A stretch of DNA of 64,000 nucleotides, taken from assembly GCA_977017575.1 (NCBI GenBank), contig CDRNVI010000044.1, positions 806,001-870,000 on the forward strand, read 5' to 3'. Shown piece by piece: positions 8,571 through 18,082 of this stretch. Numbering within the stretch: the stretch's first letter is position 1; every line of letters starts with the position of its first letter. The position numbers and the translations under genes are program-made. This DNA comes from Paramoeba atlantica. Its lineage: Eukaryota; Discosea. The notes beneath the pieces were generated by a model. It did not search any database. It had not been told where the DNA came from and saw only the letters and a program-made list of their open reading frames with translations.

Positions 8571-11500
8571 CTAGGCAAAAAAATACTTGCTTTGCAACAC
8601 ATCCTGTAGGTTCAACGTTCCTTTCTCCGGGGGGTCTGGTAGTGATACCCCATGTCTGCGCAAGTCAATAAAGTACTGTTCTTCCCACTGCTCTTTCAAC
8701 TCCCATAAGGGGTCGTAATTAGAATACAAATTCGCAAACTCTTGTCGCAAAACGCGGCTGAGATCGGGCAAGTGCGCGGCGTGGGTCCAAAAAGAGTCAT
8801 GCACGGCGACCATACTAAGGTTCAGTCGGTCCATCTCCAGTGCAGTCATCGCCAGGTGGCACGCATCCAAAGAATGAATCACATTCGGCGGAAGTGCGCT
8901 GAGTTGTGAGCGACTCGCATGGTTAACCATTCCACATTCTACTTTAATACACCCTGATGGGGTGAAAATTGGGGTATTGGAGCCCTTCGTGTAGGGTTGC
9001 CGCACGATTAGCCCCAGTGGAGTAGTCCACTGGAAACATTGCTGCATGCTAGGGGGCTGACACATCCAGATGCGCGCGGCAACTTTATCCAACCACTGAC
9101 GACAGGCCTGGGCTTTCCCAAAGGTCTTCCCCAGCGAGCGCACCAGCTTGTCACGCAGATACGTAGCCATTTCCTTCATCACCACTGTCGTCCATAGGTG
9201 GTGGTTGTTGTTCTGCATCTCCAACTCCTTTAGAATCATGTCGTGCATTCCAAAGAACGTAACACCGTAGACCTGAGTCATCACTGCCCGTTTGATGGTC
9301 TTTCGCTTCAAGTGACCGGTGTCAAGATTTACCCCGCTACCCAAGCAACGTAGTGCTACAGCATTTTCATTCGCGGCGTCCTCCTCAACCATTGAAATGA
9401 GTTCCTTTAACACGCCCATGTACACATCTTGCGGACGCTTACTGGGAACCAGATTCACGTGTACCCCTCCTTCGTAGTCACGCCCGATCGCACTGTAGTG
9501 TTGCAGCCCGTTACAGCTGCCATCAATGTGGACAGGAATGTGTGAGGGAAAGTCCTCAATGTTTTGACTGTAGGACATTGCGTTGTAGATCTCTCGACAC
9601 GCTTGGAGTGCTTGGAGTGGTTCATCTCCTTCTTGCCACCACCGATCCCCGCCTAGGGGACTCTCCGCGCTCTGGACCAAATCGTCGAGGTGGTCGTCAA
9701 CATATTGAACACGTTCTTCGAAGGTCAGCTTCGTTTGTCCCATTACGTTGGCTAGGTGAACCTTCAACCAATAAAAACCGTCTTTTCCTAGAGGTACGGG
9801 GTCGGCGAATTCGACCATGGCGCGAAAAGGATCTGATCCAGTGTGATTTAATCTTCCAACAAGGGGATACATTCGACCCCTAAAATCAAGTTTATGTGGA
9901 AAATATATTTTGGACTTGTTGACCATCGTACGAGCTGTGCGACACGCCATCAAGTAATGTTGCCGAGACGAGAAAACTTGAAGTGCCCCCGATCTATCTG
10001 CTTCACGTTGAGCGCGAAAAGCGATTCTAGAGTTGTCATCGTACATAAATCTTCGTAGCGACTGAAATTCATCGCTCGTTTCGATGCTTTTACAAGGCAC
10101 GTAGCCAGTCGGCATGCTTAAGTAAGGCAATGGATGAAAAGCAGGCATAATTTTGTGAAATCCAAACCCCTCTACAACAATCATTTCCTGCACGTGTAGA
10201 ATAAAGCGGTTGATGCGCCAAGGAACCCGAGAAAGACAGTCCATGGCAGCCATCATTGGTGGTTTTGTGCGCACGAAGAGGTCACTCATAGCACCAAGGA
10301 CTGGCTTACTGGGCAGCATGCGATAGATACCTTTATCTTGATCGGCGTCCATCCATCCCCGATGCTCGAATTGGGGTGGCAGTGCGACTTTCAGGTCCGT
10401 ACTCGGTTTCTGCCAGGTAAGCCCTAGTACGGAAAAATCGTCAACTTCACAAGGCGGGATAAACCTGAGTAGTGGAGCATCTTTTCTTGCGCCGAAGCCG
10501 TTCAACGTAGGGTTAATGGTGCTAATGGTAAGTAGATACATAAAAATAGTACACATGAAAGCCACTGTCTTTGTACTCATTGGAATTATGTTGTGTTCCT
10601 TTTCTAGATGTCGCAACCTGTCCCATGAAACGGTTTTACTAAAGAGTAACTCATGGCGACTGTAAACACTCATTCGCTTGTATAATTCTCCATACCGCAG
10701 GTGAAAAGCCATATCTTTTGTTACACCTACAAGAAGCTCGTACAGTGAATATGTCCCTGGTGCCTCTGATGCCACGCGTGCAACTTGCCACATAATTAAA
10801 CCCAAACGCTCGCGTGAAGGTGGGGTATTGTCCATACCGATGGCTGAAAGATGAGCGTTGTTGATAGTTTCGAATAAGGTGACATCCAATCTCACCTTTT
10901 CATTTGGCAAACTGCAGTAGCCATTTAGAGCTTCAATAGCATCAATGTGGTCGTCTTTAAGTTCAACTTCAAGATCGTATCGCAAAATGCGCGTGAAATC
11001 TCGAACAAAAGGTATCGAAATAGAGGTGGAAACCGAATCTGTGAATACTTTCATGATGCGCACAGTAGTGACACCCAACAAAATGTCGTCAAATATTTTT
11101 TCGCTCACTTCACTTAGGATAGGAATATCGTTTCTTACTAAGCGTTCCCATTGTTGAAATTGAGACGCCAATGTGAGTACAAATTCTGGCACATCCTTGC
11201 TGGTATTAATCTGAGCAAATCTACTCTTATGACGTGTAATTCTCTCTGACAGAGCAGAAGCGACGTTCTCATTTTGCAGGTTCTTCAAGTTTAATGAATG
11301 CTCAACCTCACTTTCAAGTGTATCAAGAAGTCCCATCATACGACTAAGTGAGAGCATATTGTCTTCGGAAGTCGGGCGGCATAACACACCTTGATCAACT
11401 AATGTGTTTCCTAAATGGGATGACACAGACATGAACGCAGGACAACCGGTGTGCATTATGTGCTTTGCGCAAAAACGTGAAAACACAGCGACGAGATCCC

Positions 11501-12449
11501 TCAAAGGCACTGTGCGAAGTGCAGCCAACGATTGTTCTCGAAAGGTACGATGAACTCCCCCTACAGCGGCAATTGAGGCCGAATCATATTCTTCGTGCGC
11601 TGCCTTTAGTAAGCGTTGTGCCAGAATTCTCACAGTTCTTCCATGTCGACGGAGAGAGAGCTCCGGTGTCTTCCATGTCATTGTATCTCTTTGAATAGAG
11701 GTTTTGCAGCTGTACTCCAAATGTGCCGCTTCCAAGCTTCGGTCGTTCCATTCACGCGACCGAAGTGCCTTCTTAGTTTCTTCTTCAATTTGTCCGAACT
11801 TTTGGGTGACACTCGAGAAGCCATAGGTTCCTTCAGCTTCTTCCTCGGCATGGTGAATTAGTTCAAGCAACAGTTGTGTTTGTTTACGGGTACCCGGGGT
11901 ACATACGAATTCTTCCATTGGCGTTACTCGTGCATTCCGTTTGGATCGAATAAAGCGCGCCAGATCAAATTGTCGCATAGTATGCAGTTCGTCAGTTAAG
12001 TGCAAGGCTACATTAATTTCTGGTGGAGTCTCTTCCTGAAGTACTCTACGATCTGCAAGGTCTTGAAAGGTTAGAACTGATTCTGTATTAGAGTTCGACG
12101 ATTCAGTCCTGGAGTTCAGTTGGTCCAACGTACCATCACCCGTTTTAGAGTCTATTTTCTCGGGAGTACTGTGAAGAGACCCAAGATCCATAACGTTTTG
12201 AAATGTATGTGGCTCAACAAAAGATGCACTTTCGTCCATACCAAATAACATCCGAGTATAGCAAAAGATCCTCCGCTGGGTTCTTACCAGAATGTTCGAA
12301 TAACCAATGTTAATTCCAGAATCTGTCCTGTTTTCATAGCAAAAAAAAACACGGGGAATGTGGGACCTCGCGCAGATAGGAGAAGTCGTCCATGAATTCG
12401 CGGGTGTGACTAGGCTAGTCACACAAACCAAAGCTTTCTTGCGACTCAT
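8571..12449 (-). CDS. RPOT: Mitochondrial single-subunit (T7-like) DNA-directed RNA polymerase
   Basis: 1292-residue T7-phage-type RNA polymerase that transcribes mitochondrial DNA. Palm motifs are intact: motif A HIDGSCNGLQHYSAIGRD near residue 980 with the catalytic Asp, motif B KRAVMTQVYGVTFFG near 1055 with the O-helix Lys and Tyr, and motif C AVHDSFWTHA near 1218 with the second catalytic Asp. The C-terminus ends in FFA, matching the family's F-A foot. The first ~100 residues are basic and poor in acids, consistent with a mitochondrial presequence. The large N-terminal extension is typical of mitochondrial enzymes. No plastid target is suggested. The single intact frame has no introns. 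An acceptor-like CATCTAAG precedes the ATG by about 11 nt. Confidence 0.95.
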   Translation of the reverse strand: MSRKKALVCVTSLVTPANSWTTSPICARSHIPRVFFCYENRTDSGINIGYSNILVRTQRRIFCYTRMLFGMDESASFVEPHTFQNVMDLGSLHSTPEKIDSKTGDGTLDQLNSRTESSNSNTESVLTFQDLADRRVLQEETPPEINVALHLTDELHTMRQFDLARFIRSKRNARVTPMEEFVCTPGTRKQTQLLLELIHHAEEEAEGTYGFSSVTQKFGQIEEETKKALRSREWNDRSLEAAHLEYSCKTSIQRDTMTWKTPELSLRRHGRTVRILAQRLLKAAHEEYDSASIAAVGGVHRTFREQSLAALRTVPLRDLVAVFSRFCAKHIMHTGCPAFMSVSSHLGNTLVDQGVLCRPTSEDNMLSLSRMMGLLDTLESEVEHSLNLKNLQNENVASALSERITRHKSRFAQINTSKDVPEFVLTLASQFQQWERLVRNDIPILSEVSEKIFDDILLGVTTVRIMKVFTDSVSTSISIPFVRDFTRILRYDLEVELKDDHIDAIEALNGYCSLPNEKVRLDVTLFETINNAHLSAIGMDNTPPSRERLGLIMWQVARVASEAPGTYSLYELLVGVTKDMAFHLRYGELYKRMSVYSRHELLFSKTVSWDRLRHLEKEHNIIPMSTKTVAFMCTIFMYLLTISTINPTLNGFGARKDAPLLRFIPPCEVDDFSVLGLTWQKPSTDLKVALPPQFEHRGWMDADQDKGIYRMLPSKPVLGAMSDLFVRTKPPMMAAMDCLSRVPWRINRFILHVQEMIVVEGFGFHKIMPAFHPLPYLSMPTGYVPCKSIETSDEFQSLRRFMYDDNSRIAFRAQREADRSGALQVFSSRQHYLMACRTARTMVNKSKIYFPHKLDFRGRMYPLVGRLNHTGSDPFRAMVEFADPVPLGKDGFYWLKVHLANVMGQTKLTFEERVQYVDDHLDDLVQSAESPLGGDRWWQEGDEPLQALQACREIYNAMSYSQNIEDFPSHIPVHIDGSCNGLQHYSAIGRDYEGGVHVNLVPSKRPQDVYMGVLKELISMVEEDAANENAVALRCLGSGVNLDTGHLKRKTIKRAVMTQVYGVTFFGMHDMILKELEMQNNNHHLWTTVVMKEMATYLRDKLVRSLGKTFGKAQACRQWLDKVAARIWMCQPPSMQQCFQWTTPLGLIVRQPYTKGSNTPIFTPSGCIKVECGMVNHASRSQLSALPPNVIHSLDACHLAMTALEMDRLNLSMVAVHDSFWTHAAHLPDLSRVLRQEFANLYSNYDPLWELKEQWEEQYFIDLRRHGVSLPDPPEKGTLNLQDVLQSKYFFA

Positions 12450-12492
12450 TAATAAAAGGTCTTAGATGGCAGAAAATAAAGTGAAATTTACA
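12450..12492 (-). promoter_or_regulatory. Splice-acceptor-like leader of the mitochondrial RNA polymerase gene
   Basis: The coding strand reads a T/C-rich run (TTTCACTTTATTTTCTG), then CATCTAAG with AG at 12461-12462, then 11 nt to the ATG. Confidence 0.5.
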
Positions 12493-12638
12493 TTACTGTA
12501 ATTCGTGAATAGAGATGTAGAGCGGTAATGCATTGTATTAACTTACTCCAACTCCAAAATAAACCCTCAAAATTTCCGGAAAAGAATATGTTGCACCTTT
12601 GTATCCTCTATTGCTGCATGCGACGGTTCTGGAACGAA

Positions 12639-13007
12639 CTACCAATCATCATCGTCTCTCGTCTTACGGAGAAATGTAATTTGATTACGAAGTCCATTAG
12701 ACTCATTTTCCTGTTGGGATAACGATGATAAGATGCTTTTAAGAGTGTCATCCGACACTGGCGGTAACAATCGCCGTGTTTGGACGGATTTAGCAATGTG
12801 CTGAGACACCAAACGAGCTCTCTCCGGTTTTACCACCTCAATGCGCTTTAAGCGCTCTCTTGCTTCTGCGCTTAACATGGCACGCATGAACGTATCAGCT
12901 TTCTCTATTTGTTGAGCCTCTTTTTCCTTCTCGGCTTGAAGTGCGGCCGGTGATGGAATATTGTTATTGACAGGACCTCCTCCGGAGTCGGTTGTATAAG
13001 AAGACAT
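12639..13007 (-). CDS. PDCD5: PDCD5/TFAR19-family DNA-binding protein
   Basis: 122 residues from ATG 13007 (MSSYTTDSGGG). It belongs to the dsDNA_bind/PDCD5 family, conserved from archaea to humans, with roles proposed in TIP60 regulation and chaperonin TRiC function. The core ERLKRIEVVKPERARLVSQH matches the family's ARxRLxxLxxVKPExA signature. The three-helix core is followed by an acidic end, RKTRDDDDW, equivalent to the DSDEDD tail of the human protein. An in-frame upstream extension is unlike the family, so the internal ATG is preferred. Confidence 0.85.
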   Translation of the reverse strand: MSSYTTDSGGGPVNNNIPSPAALQAEKEKEAQQIEKADTFMRAMLSAEARERLKRIEVVKPERARLVSQHIAKSVQTRRLLPPVSDDTLKSILSSLSQQENESNGLRNQITFLRKTRDDDDW

Positions 13008-13348
13008 TTTAAGAAAATGTGAATTATATAGTAGCTCAAAAAACACGTAGGTTGACTAAACAAATAACGACGTAATTGCTCAAAACAATTTGTATGTAAT
13101 TTTCCAAATCTTTCCACCGGTATAATAAGTCCTTGACGTGCGTAGTAGAAACTAGTTGTTCTATGTATACACCTACTGGGACTTCACTGTATTTTGTGCC
13201 TTAAATATTTGCAGCATGCCTTCCCAAATCTAACTGAATATAAATAAACAAAGGACAATACGTTGGGTGTAGTCATCCCTTCAATAAGTTCGTTAAATTG
13301 CAAAAATATACAAGCTGTTAGACACGTGATCAAACTCGGACGAAGTGG
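13008..13348. other. Intergenic spacer
   Basis: AT-rich spacer between the PDCD5 start and the GAA1 stop. No supported feature. Confidence 0.5.
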
Positions 13349-14944
13349 TTAGCTCTTCTTGGTATTTGACCCGACAAAAACGTAAACAAGAGCAATTAAA
13401 GATGCCCAAACGAAAGATGCAACGGGGTTCACGATTAGCATTTCTGTAACGGTGATTGCGTACACATAGTGGGTAGGGGAGCGTAATGAAAGCACATGTG
13501 AAGAGTTCACAATATAACTACTAAGCAAAATATTGGTAGACCAAATCATAATACCTATTGAGAAATATCCAAATAGGAAATCGAATCGCAAGCCGTCATT
13601 GATATGGATCGAAAAACACAGCAATGGAAGCGCCAACCAATTCAATCGTAGGCCTCTCGTGTTCGATATACAAAGTATCATTACGGCAAAAGCGCCGTAA
13701 ATTGATATTAGAACAATGCTCCCGGGGAGGAAATATTTGGCAGAAATCGGAAACCAAAGGTTGGTGGAGTGATGCAGTCGCTCTTCTAAATTACTGATAG
13801 AATGAACGAAATGCTCAAGCCACAAAGTCAACTTCGCGTCTTCAGTAGTGTTAGAATCGACGCCCTCTATTCTTGATATGTTCCTTGAACAACGGTAGGA
13901 CGGCATAATCAAAGAAACACTGGGTACATCCTGCGCTATAAATTCTGCTCGTAAGTGCTCCCTATCTGGAAGTTTTTTCAATGTAGAAATTAAGAACATC
14001 CAGTAGTACATCAAACTAGAGAAATCAGGAGCAAACAATTCGTCCCGGTGCAAAAGCGGAAGTAAACGAGATATATCACCCATTTTTACAGCTAAATTCA
14101 CAAAATCTAAATTTGGTACTTGCGTACTAAAGCCACGAAACTGTATTTGCGGCTGACTGGAGTCTTGAACTTGGTTTCGATCAAGTGAAATCATGCAAAA
14201 CGTATAAAGTCCTTGCCTTGCGAGATGTTCCTTTAACGAAAAGCCAGATCCGAGCGATGGTGCAGTTAAGGCAATGACCAAGTCACGACTAAGCCATCCT
14301 GCAGTTGCACAGACGTCCATAAACCTTATAACACTAGGAAGCAGACTACTCGCAGTGTCGTGGAAGAGGTGTATTAAAATAATTTCGTTACTGTTCAGTC
14401 GTGTCGCGCGAAGAGTAAAAATTACCAATCGCAAAGATTCGATTCCGTGATCTGAGTGAATATTTTCGTATTCACAGTTCGAGCAAATAGCTGAAAACTG
14501 TAGTACGGCTGCACTGTACAAATCAAGGCGATCAGCAAAATTGAATTTGCTATCTTTTTCGTATGAAGTGAATGATTCAACGGGGGCATCTAAAAGTTGC
14601 TCGTGTAATTGACATGAACCTTGATGGGGAACGGAAGCATGAGACTTCGCGTTCACGTGGTTTCTCTTGTTTAAACGAATCGTCGACTGTTGCGCATCAC
14701 GTTCCACGTTATGTGCTAAAGATTTTTCACGTTCTTGTTCGTACATTCCGTACACAGTAATGTGCTTAGGATCCGTGCTCAATGATGTGGCACCCCCAGG
14801 AAGTAGTGCATTTTCATCTGAATACCACGCACGTGCAAAGAAAATGGGTCCGAGGTAGAGTAATGAGAAAAGCAACAGTATTAGAGTCCATAATGCGGCA
14901 ACTCGAAGGTGAGCTATAAAACGTAGTGCAACTTTTCGTATCAT
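13349..14944 (-). CDS. GAA1: GPI transamidase component GAA1
   Basis: 531-residue ER membrane subunit of the GPI transamidase complex, which attaches GPI anchors to proteins. It has an N-terminal signal-anchor (~14-36, TLILLLFSLLYLGPIFFAR), a lumenal M28-peptidase-like region, and several C-terminal membrane segments from ~395 on. Diagnostic stretches are VPNLDFVNL, equivalent to LPNLDLLNL in animals, and NLEERLHHS before the first C-terminal membrane segment, equivalent to LLERLHQS. The protein is shorter than human GAA1 (621 residues) but spans the family. GAA1 acts with PIG-T, PIG-K and others; none lies next to it here. Confidence 0.85.
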   Translation of the reverse strand: MIRKVALRFIAHLRVAALWTLILLLFSLLYLGPIFFARAWYSDENALLPGGATSLSTDPKHITVYGMYEQEREKSLAHNVERDAQQSTIRLNKRNHVNAKSHASVPHQGSCQLHEQLLDAPVESFTSYEKDSKFNFADRLDLYSAAVLQFSAICSNCEYENIHSDHGIESLRLVIFTLRATRLNSNEIILIHLFHDTASSLLPSVIRFMDVCATAGWLSRDLVIALTAPSLGSGFSLKEHLARQGLYTFCMISLDRNQVQDSSQPQIQFRGFSTQVPNLDFVNLAVKMGDISRLLPLLHRDELFAPDFSSLMYYWMFLISTLKKLPDREHLRAEFIAQDVPSVSLIMPSYRCSRNISRIEGVDSNTTEDAKLTLWLEHFVHSISNLEERLHHSTNLWFPISAKYFLPGSIVLISIYGAFAVMILCISNTRGLRLNWLALPLLCFSIHINDGLRFDFLFGYFSIGIMIWSTNILLSSYIVNSSHVLSLRSPTHYVYAITVTEMLIVNPVASFVWASLIALVYVFVGSNTKKS

Positions 14945-15029
14945 ACTTGTTCAATAGATTTATTTTATTCCTAAATGAGCAAGCGCATTGTGAACCCAAA
15001 TCAAGCCTTGCATTTTATTGCAGGGTCCT

Positions 15030-15314
15030 CTAATTCTCGTGATGGGACTCCTGCCCTTCTTCGTCGTGTATATTATTCGGCGACAATTCGAATCGCAAAT
15101 CCTCTAGCCCCTCTGCATTATCAGTAAACGTAGCAAATTGTTCTAAATGAGCACAGTCCGATAATAGAACTTCTTTGTGGAATAGTTGTTGATGATTTAC
15201 TTGAAAACCAAGTATAGTTGAAATGCGTTCCTTTACATGAGCAACTGTGTCGCTTAATTGACATTGCAGAAAAACTGTTTGCCTGCGTCTTTTAATTACC
15301 ACATGAATGGACAT
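15030..15314 (-). CDS. ELOB: Elongin B-like ubiquitin-fold protein
   Basis: 94 residues. The N-terminus MSIHVVIKRRRQTVFLQC followed by DTVAHVKERI aligns with elongin B (VFLMIRRHKTTIFTD, then STVFELKRIVEGIL), a ubiquitin-like partner of elongin C in transcription elongation and cullin E3 complexes. The second strand/turn QLFHKEVLLSD also fits. The C-terminal tail is short and acidic. It could instead be another beta-grasp protein, but elongin B is the best match I can see. Confidence 0.65.
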   Translation of the reverse strand: MSIHVVIKRRRQTVFLQCQLSDTVAHVKERISTILGFQVNHQQLFHKEVLLSDCAHLEQFATFTDNAEGLEDLRFELSPNNIHDEEGQESHHEN

Positions 15315-15686
15315 GCCAGCTATACAGTTTACATAAGAAAGTCACATAAGAAAGTTTACATGTACGAACGAGAAAGTTATTATAGCAAAAAGGTCGCTCA
15401 TAACAACTCTTGTTATATCGTTAAGTTTATCATAAGGGACCCTAAGGTCCACCCACAAATTGGACGACTTGCTTTCCAGACGTGTCCCCCTTTAAAGTAG
15501 GAAATTTAAATATGGAATTTAAAATTCAACTGATGTTTATATCCATCTTTACGCCGAAAAAGTGGATTGATATTTCTAAGGGAACGACGGTACGTGCAGG
15601 AACCGGGAATTTTCGTGTATGTCTCGGTGCGAAAGCATGCCTAGCGGAGCTATAGCTACTGTAGGGCAATACGGACCATTAAAGCG
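15315..15686. other. Intergenic spacer
   Basis: Spacer between the elongin B-like start and the TRM9-type stop. No supported gene or repeat. Confidence 0.5.
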
Positions 15687-16634
15687 CTATATTCGACGAA
15701 CAACAGCACACCAATTGTCGTTATCATAGTAAGTCTTTTCCACGATAAAAAGATCACCACACATGGCAAGTAACGACTCAAGTTCCCCTTTCTTATAGAG
15801 GTGGCAATACCTGAGGTACTTCTTAAGAAAGGGGGGGCCTTTATCAGGTTCCTTACGAACTTTGTGCGTAACGTTCTCTCCTGAAATCAAAGGCGCTTCT
15901 TCCTTATTACTGTTGTTACCTAGCTGCTTTTGACTAGCCATCCAGGGAATAAATGTATCCTGATCTTCAGTGATTCGCTTTTTCTGTTCGAAAGCCCACG
16001 CATAGAGCAACAGAGCTGACCCCTTACGTAACACCCGGCCAGCTTCACGTAGTAGTTGCAAGCGACGTGCTTTCGTGCTGATGTGGTGCAGAACCGCAAT
16101 ACAAATTCCGCCTTCAAATGTACCGCTGCGAAAAGGAAGGTGTAACGCATTGCCAACACATAGCTCTCTTCGGATGTCTTGCTTGGAAGCCATGCTAAGC
16201 AAGTTTGAACAATAATCAACCCCAATCACACGGGGCGTGCGTGAATTCTGTTCTTCATATTTTGAGAATGATTCTGGAAATCGGGCTCCAAACTTAATTG
16301 AATCCGCACAGACGTTGCTGATATAGTGAGAATCAAAATGTGGTATGTTCTTACCATTTCCACAGCCTATATCAATCCACAATGGTGATTCGCAAAACGT
16401 CTCGTCCGAGCACTTAGCTCCAGACTCAGAAGGGATGCCTATTTTGGTTTTTTGCACAGAGAACTTTTCCGGTTTCTCGATGAAAAAGTTGTGAACTATA
16501 AACTTTTCAACCAAAGGCCAAGTTTTGTATCGTGTGTTGCTAAAATGATGTGCAATATCCTGATAAACATTATGTACGTGTAATTTCTCGTACGCAACGG
16601 CGGCACTTTCTTCACTCGATTCATTATTATACAT
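15687..16634 (-). CDS. TRM9: TRM9/ALKBH8-type tRNA wobble-uridine methyltransferase
   Basis: 315 residues from ATG 16634 (MYNNESSEES). This family methylates cm5U to mcm5U at tRNA wobble positions, together with TRM112. It carries the family's opening VHNVYQDIAHHFSNTRYKTW, SAM motif I IDIGCGNGKN, motif II-like VIGVDYCSNLL, AVLHHIS, and the characteristic YAWAFEQ. The conserved C-terminal block includes YLRYCHLYKKGELESLL. The segment between motif I and VIGVDY carries an insertion (~35 residues) compared with yeast Trm9. The frame continues upstream to 16871 through low-complexity Tyr/Glu repeats that are probably leader rather than protein. Confidence 0.88.
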   Translation of the reverse strand: MYNNESSEESAAVAYEKLHVHNVYQDIAHHFSNTRYKTWPLVEKFIVHNFFIEKPEKFSVQKTKIGIPSESGAKCSDETFCESPLWIDIGCGNGKNIPHFDSHYISNVCADSIKFGARFPESFSKYEEQNSRTPRVIGVDYCSNLLSMASKQDIRRELCVGNALHLPFRSGTFEGGICIAVLHHISTKARRLQLLREAGRVLRKGSALLLYAWAFEQKKRITEDQDTFIPWMASQKQLGNNSNKEEAPLISGENVTHKVRKEPDKGPPFLKKYLRYCHLYKKGELESLLAMCGDLFIVEKTYYDNDNWCAVVRRI

Positions 16635-16710
16635 TGTTTTCACATGAATTCTTTTATGGTTTGGTAATCGAAATATTTCAGTAAAACTATTTCGGTAAAT
16701 TGCCGTTCTT

Positions 16711-16774
16711 GTATGAGATATATACAGCTCATACTCTAAATGATACTCTGATGTATATAACTCATACTCTGTAT
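16711..16774. repeat. Two-copy degenerate tandem repeat
   Basis: Two ~32-bp imperfect copies built around TATATAACTCATACTCT and TATACAGCTCATACTCT lie just upstream of the preferred TRM9 start. Read on the coding strand they give the YTEYELY/YHLEYELY-like translation. I take it as leader sequence. Confidence 0.5.
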
Positions 16775-16998
16775 AAGGGACTACGGGTATGATCTCACGT
16801 GATCTCGTTTTGAGATCGTTCAGCCACCTTCCCGAGCCTAATCCGCTCCGAGAGACCTGGTGGATTGTCAACGTCAGTGCAACAAATTAGCATACTCAGT
16901 ATAATTAAAAAATTGTCATAATCAGCGCAACAAAAGGCTAGTTTTGTTTCTACATAATAGTAGATAAGATTCAGGTCCTTACTTTTTTCACTTCATTC

Positions 16999-17314
16999 AT
17001 GGCAAAGTACAGAAGATTAACCCAGAACGATCGCAAAGACATTCAAACGATGTTTGAAAGTGGTGACACGAAGAGGGAAATTGCACGGTCGATCGACAAG
17101 TCGACAAGTACAGTACAGTGTATGTCATCAGCTGGCACGCAATAGGAAAAGAGGCGCTCAGTACTGTTCTAGCCGTGCTCATCGTGTTGCCAAGAGACGA
17201 CTGGTTAAAAAAGGGACCAGATCGCCCATAATTCGATCCAGCCTTGAAAAAACTGTAAAAACTGCAAAGACCCGTCCCCGAAATCTTTATATCCCGGAGC
17301 CACTTCAAACATAG
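16999..17314 (+). pseudogene. IS30-like transposase N-terminal fragment, frameshifted
   Basis: Read on the plus strand, MAKYRRLTQNDRKDIQTMFE followed by SGDTKREIARSIDKSTSTVQ gives an HTH like the IS30-family start. After a one-base frame change the next frame continues HQLARNRKRGAQYCSSRAHR then VAKRRLVKK. That matches the IS30 pattern E-L-x-R-N-x3-G-x-Y-x4-A-x3-A-x2-R-R. Only the DNA-binding N-terminus remains; the DDE catalytic part is absent, and the reading ends at a stop at 17314. This is a plain DNA transposon remnant and the clearest plus-strand coding trace in the window. I could not delimit terminal repeats. A Tc1/mariner HTH was considered, but the Arg-rich block after the HTH favours IS30. 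Confidence 0.55.
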
Positions 17315-17450
17315 GATATGCAGGGGAGTCATCAAAAAGTCGGAGGGTATACTGTCCCCCCCACTTAAATGAAACCCGGATTTGGAATAAAATTGCGCAT
17401 AATTAGCCGGGTCAAAAAAAGTGGTATTTTTTTTAACATGGTTTTACTGT

Positions 17451-17637
17451 GTAACCCGGGGTAAAGTGGATGAGGGAGATACCAATGGAGTAGGTGTGGT
17501 AGTTTCCCACAGGAAAAACGGCATCTCCCTCATGGCATGAAGACAGGTGCCTAAAAAGGTGGAGATGCCATTTTTCCTGTGGGAAACTGCCGTAACTACA
17601 CTATTGGTATCTCCCTCGTCCGCTTCACCCCGGGTGT
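17451..17637. repeat. Foldback (long hairpin) element
   Basis: Two arms of about 78 bp in inverted orientation (17451-17528 and 17560-17637) flank a loop of about 30 bp. Shared blocks include GAGGGAGATACCAAT and TTTCCCACAGGAAAAA. I count roughly 80-85% identity, with most mismatches C/T or A/G transitions, so an RNA copy would still pair through G-U. Weaker similarity may reach 17400 and 17680. It is probably a MITE-like foldback or the ends of a collapsed element. Confidence 0.75.
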
Positions 17638-18082
17638 TATTTTTCCATGTACTTCCCCTTTTTATGACTACCATTTTTTTCGAAAAAAGAAAATCAGAAA
17701 AAATGAGAATCCATTCAATTTCTGCAAATAAAGTGCTTCCAACGTTCAACAGGTCAATTCTGAGAATTGTCACAAAAATTTGCAAAAACGTGCTTTTTTA
17801 CGGGGCAATGTGCAACTGACCATTCTCAAAATTGTGACTTGCATTGTAGTCCGCACGTATTTTCGTCAGGCATTTGCTGAGGGCATTTAGCAAAATACAT
17901 CAAGTAAGGATCCTTTGAGCGTATTTCTAAGTGAGAAAAAGTCTGTCTAGGACGTTAGCCTGACGTGCTACTGAGGCATGTTCAAAAACAATGTCATAAA
18001 TATTCAGAATATGACCATTGATATGCAGGAGAATATAATAAAAACGCAACTACCGGTGACGCACTTTTTAACGTAGATTTTG

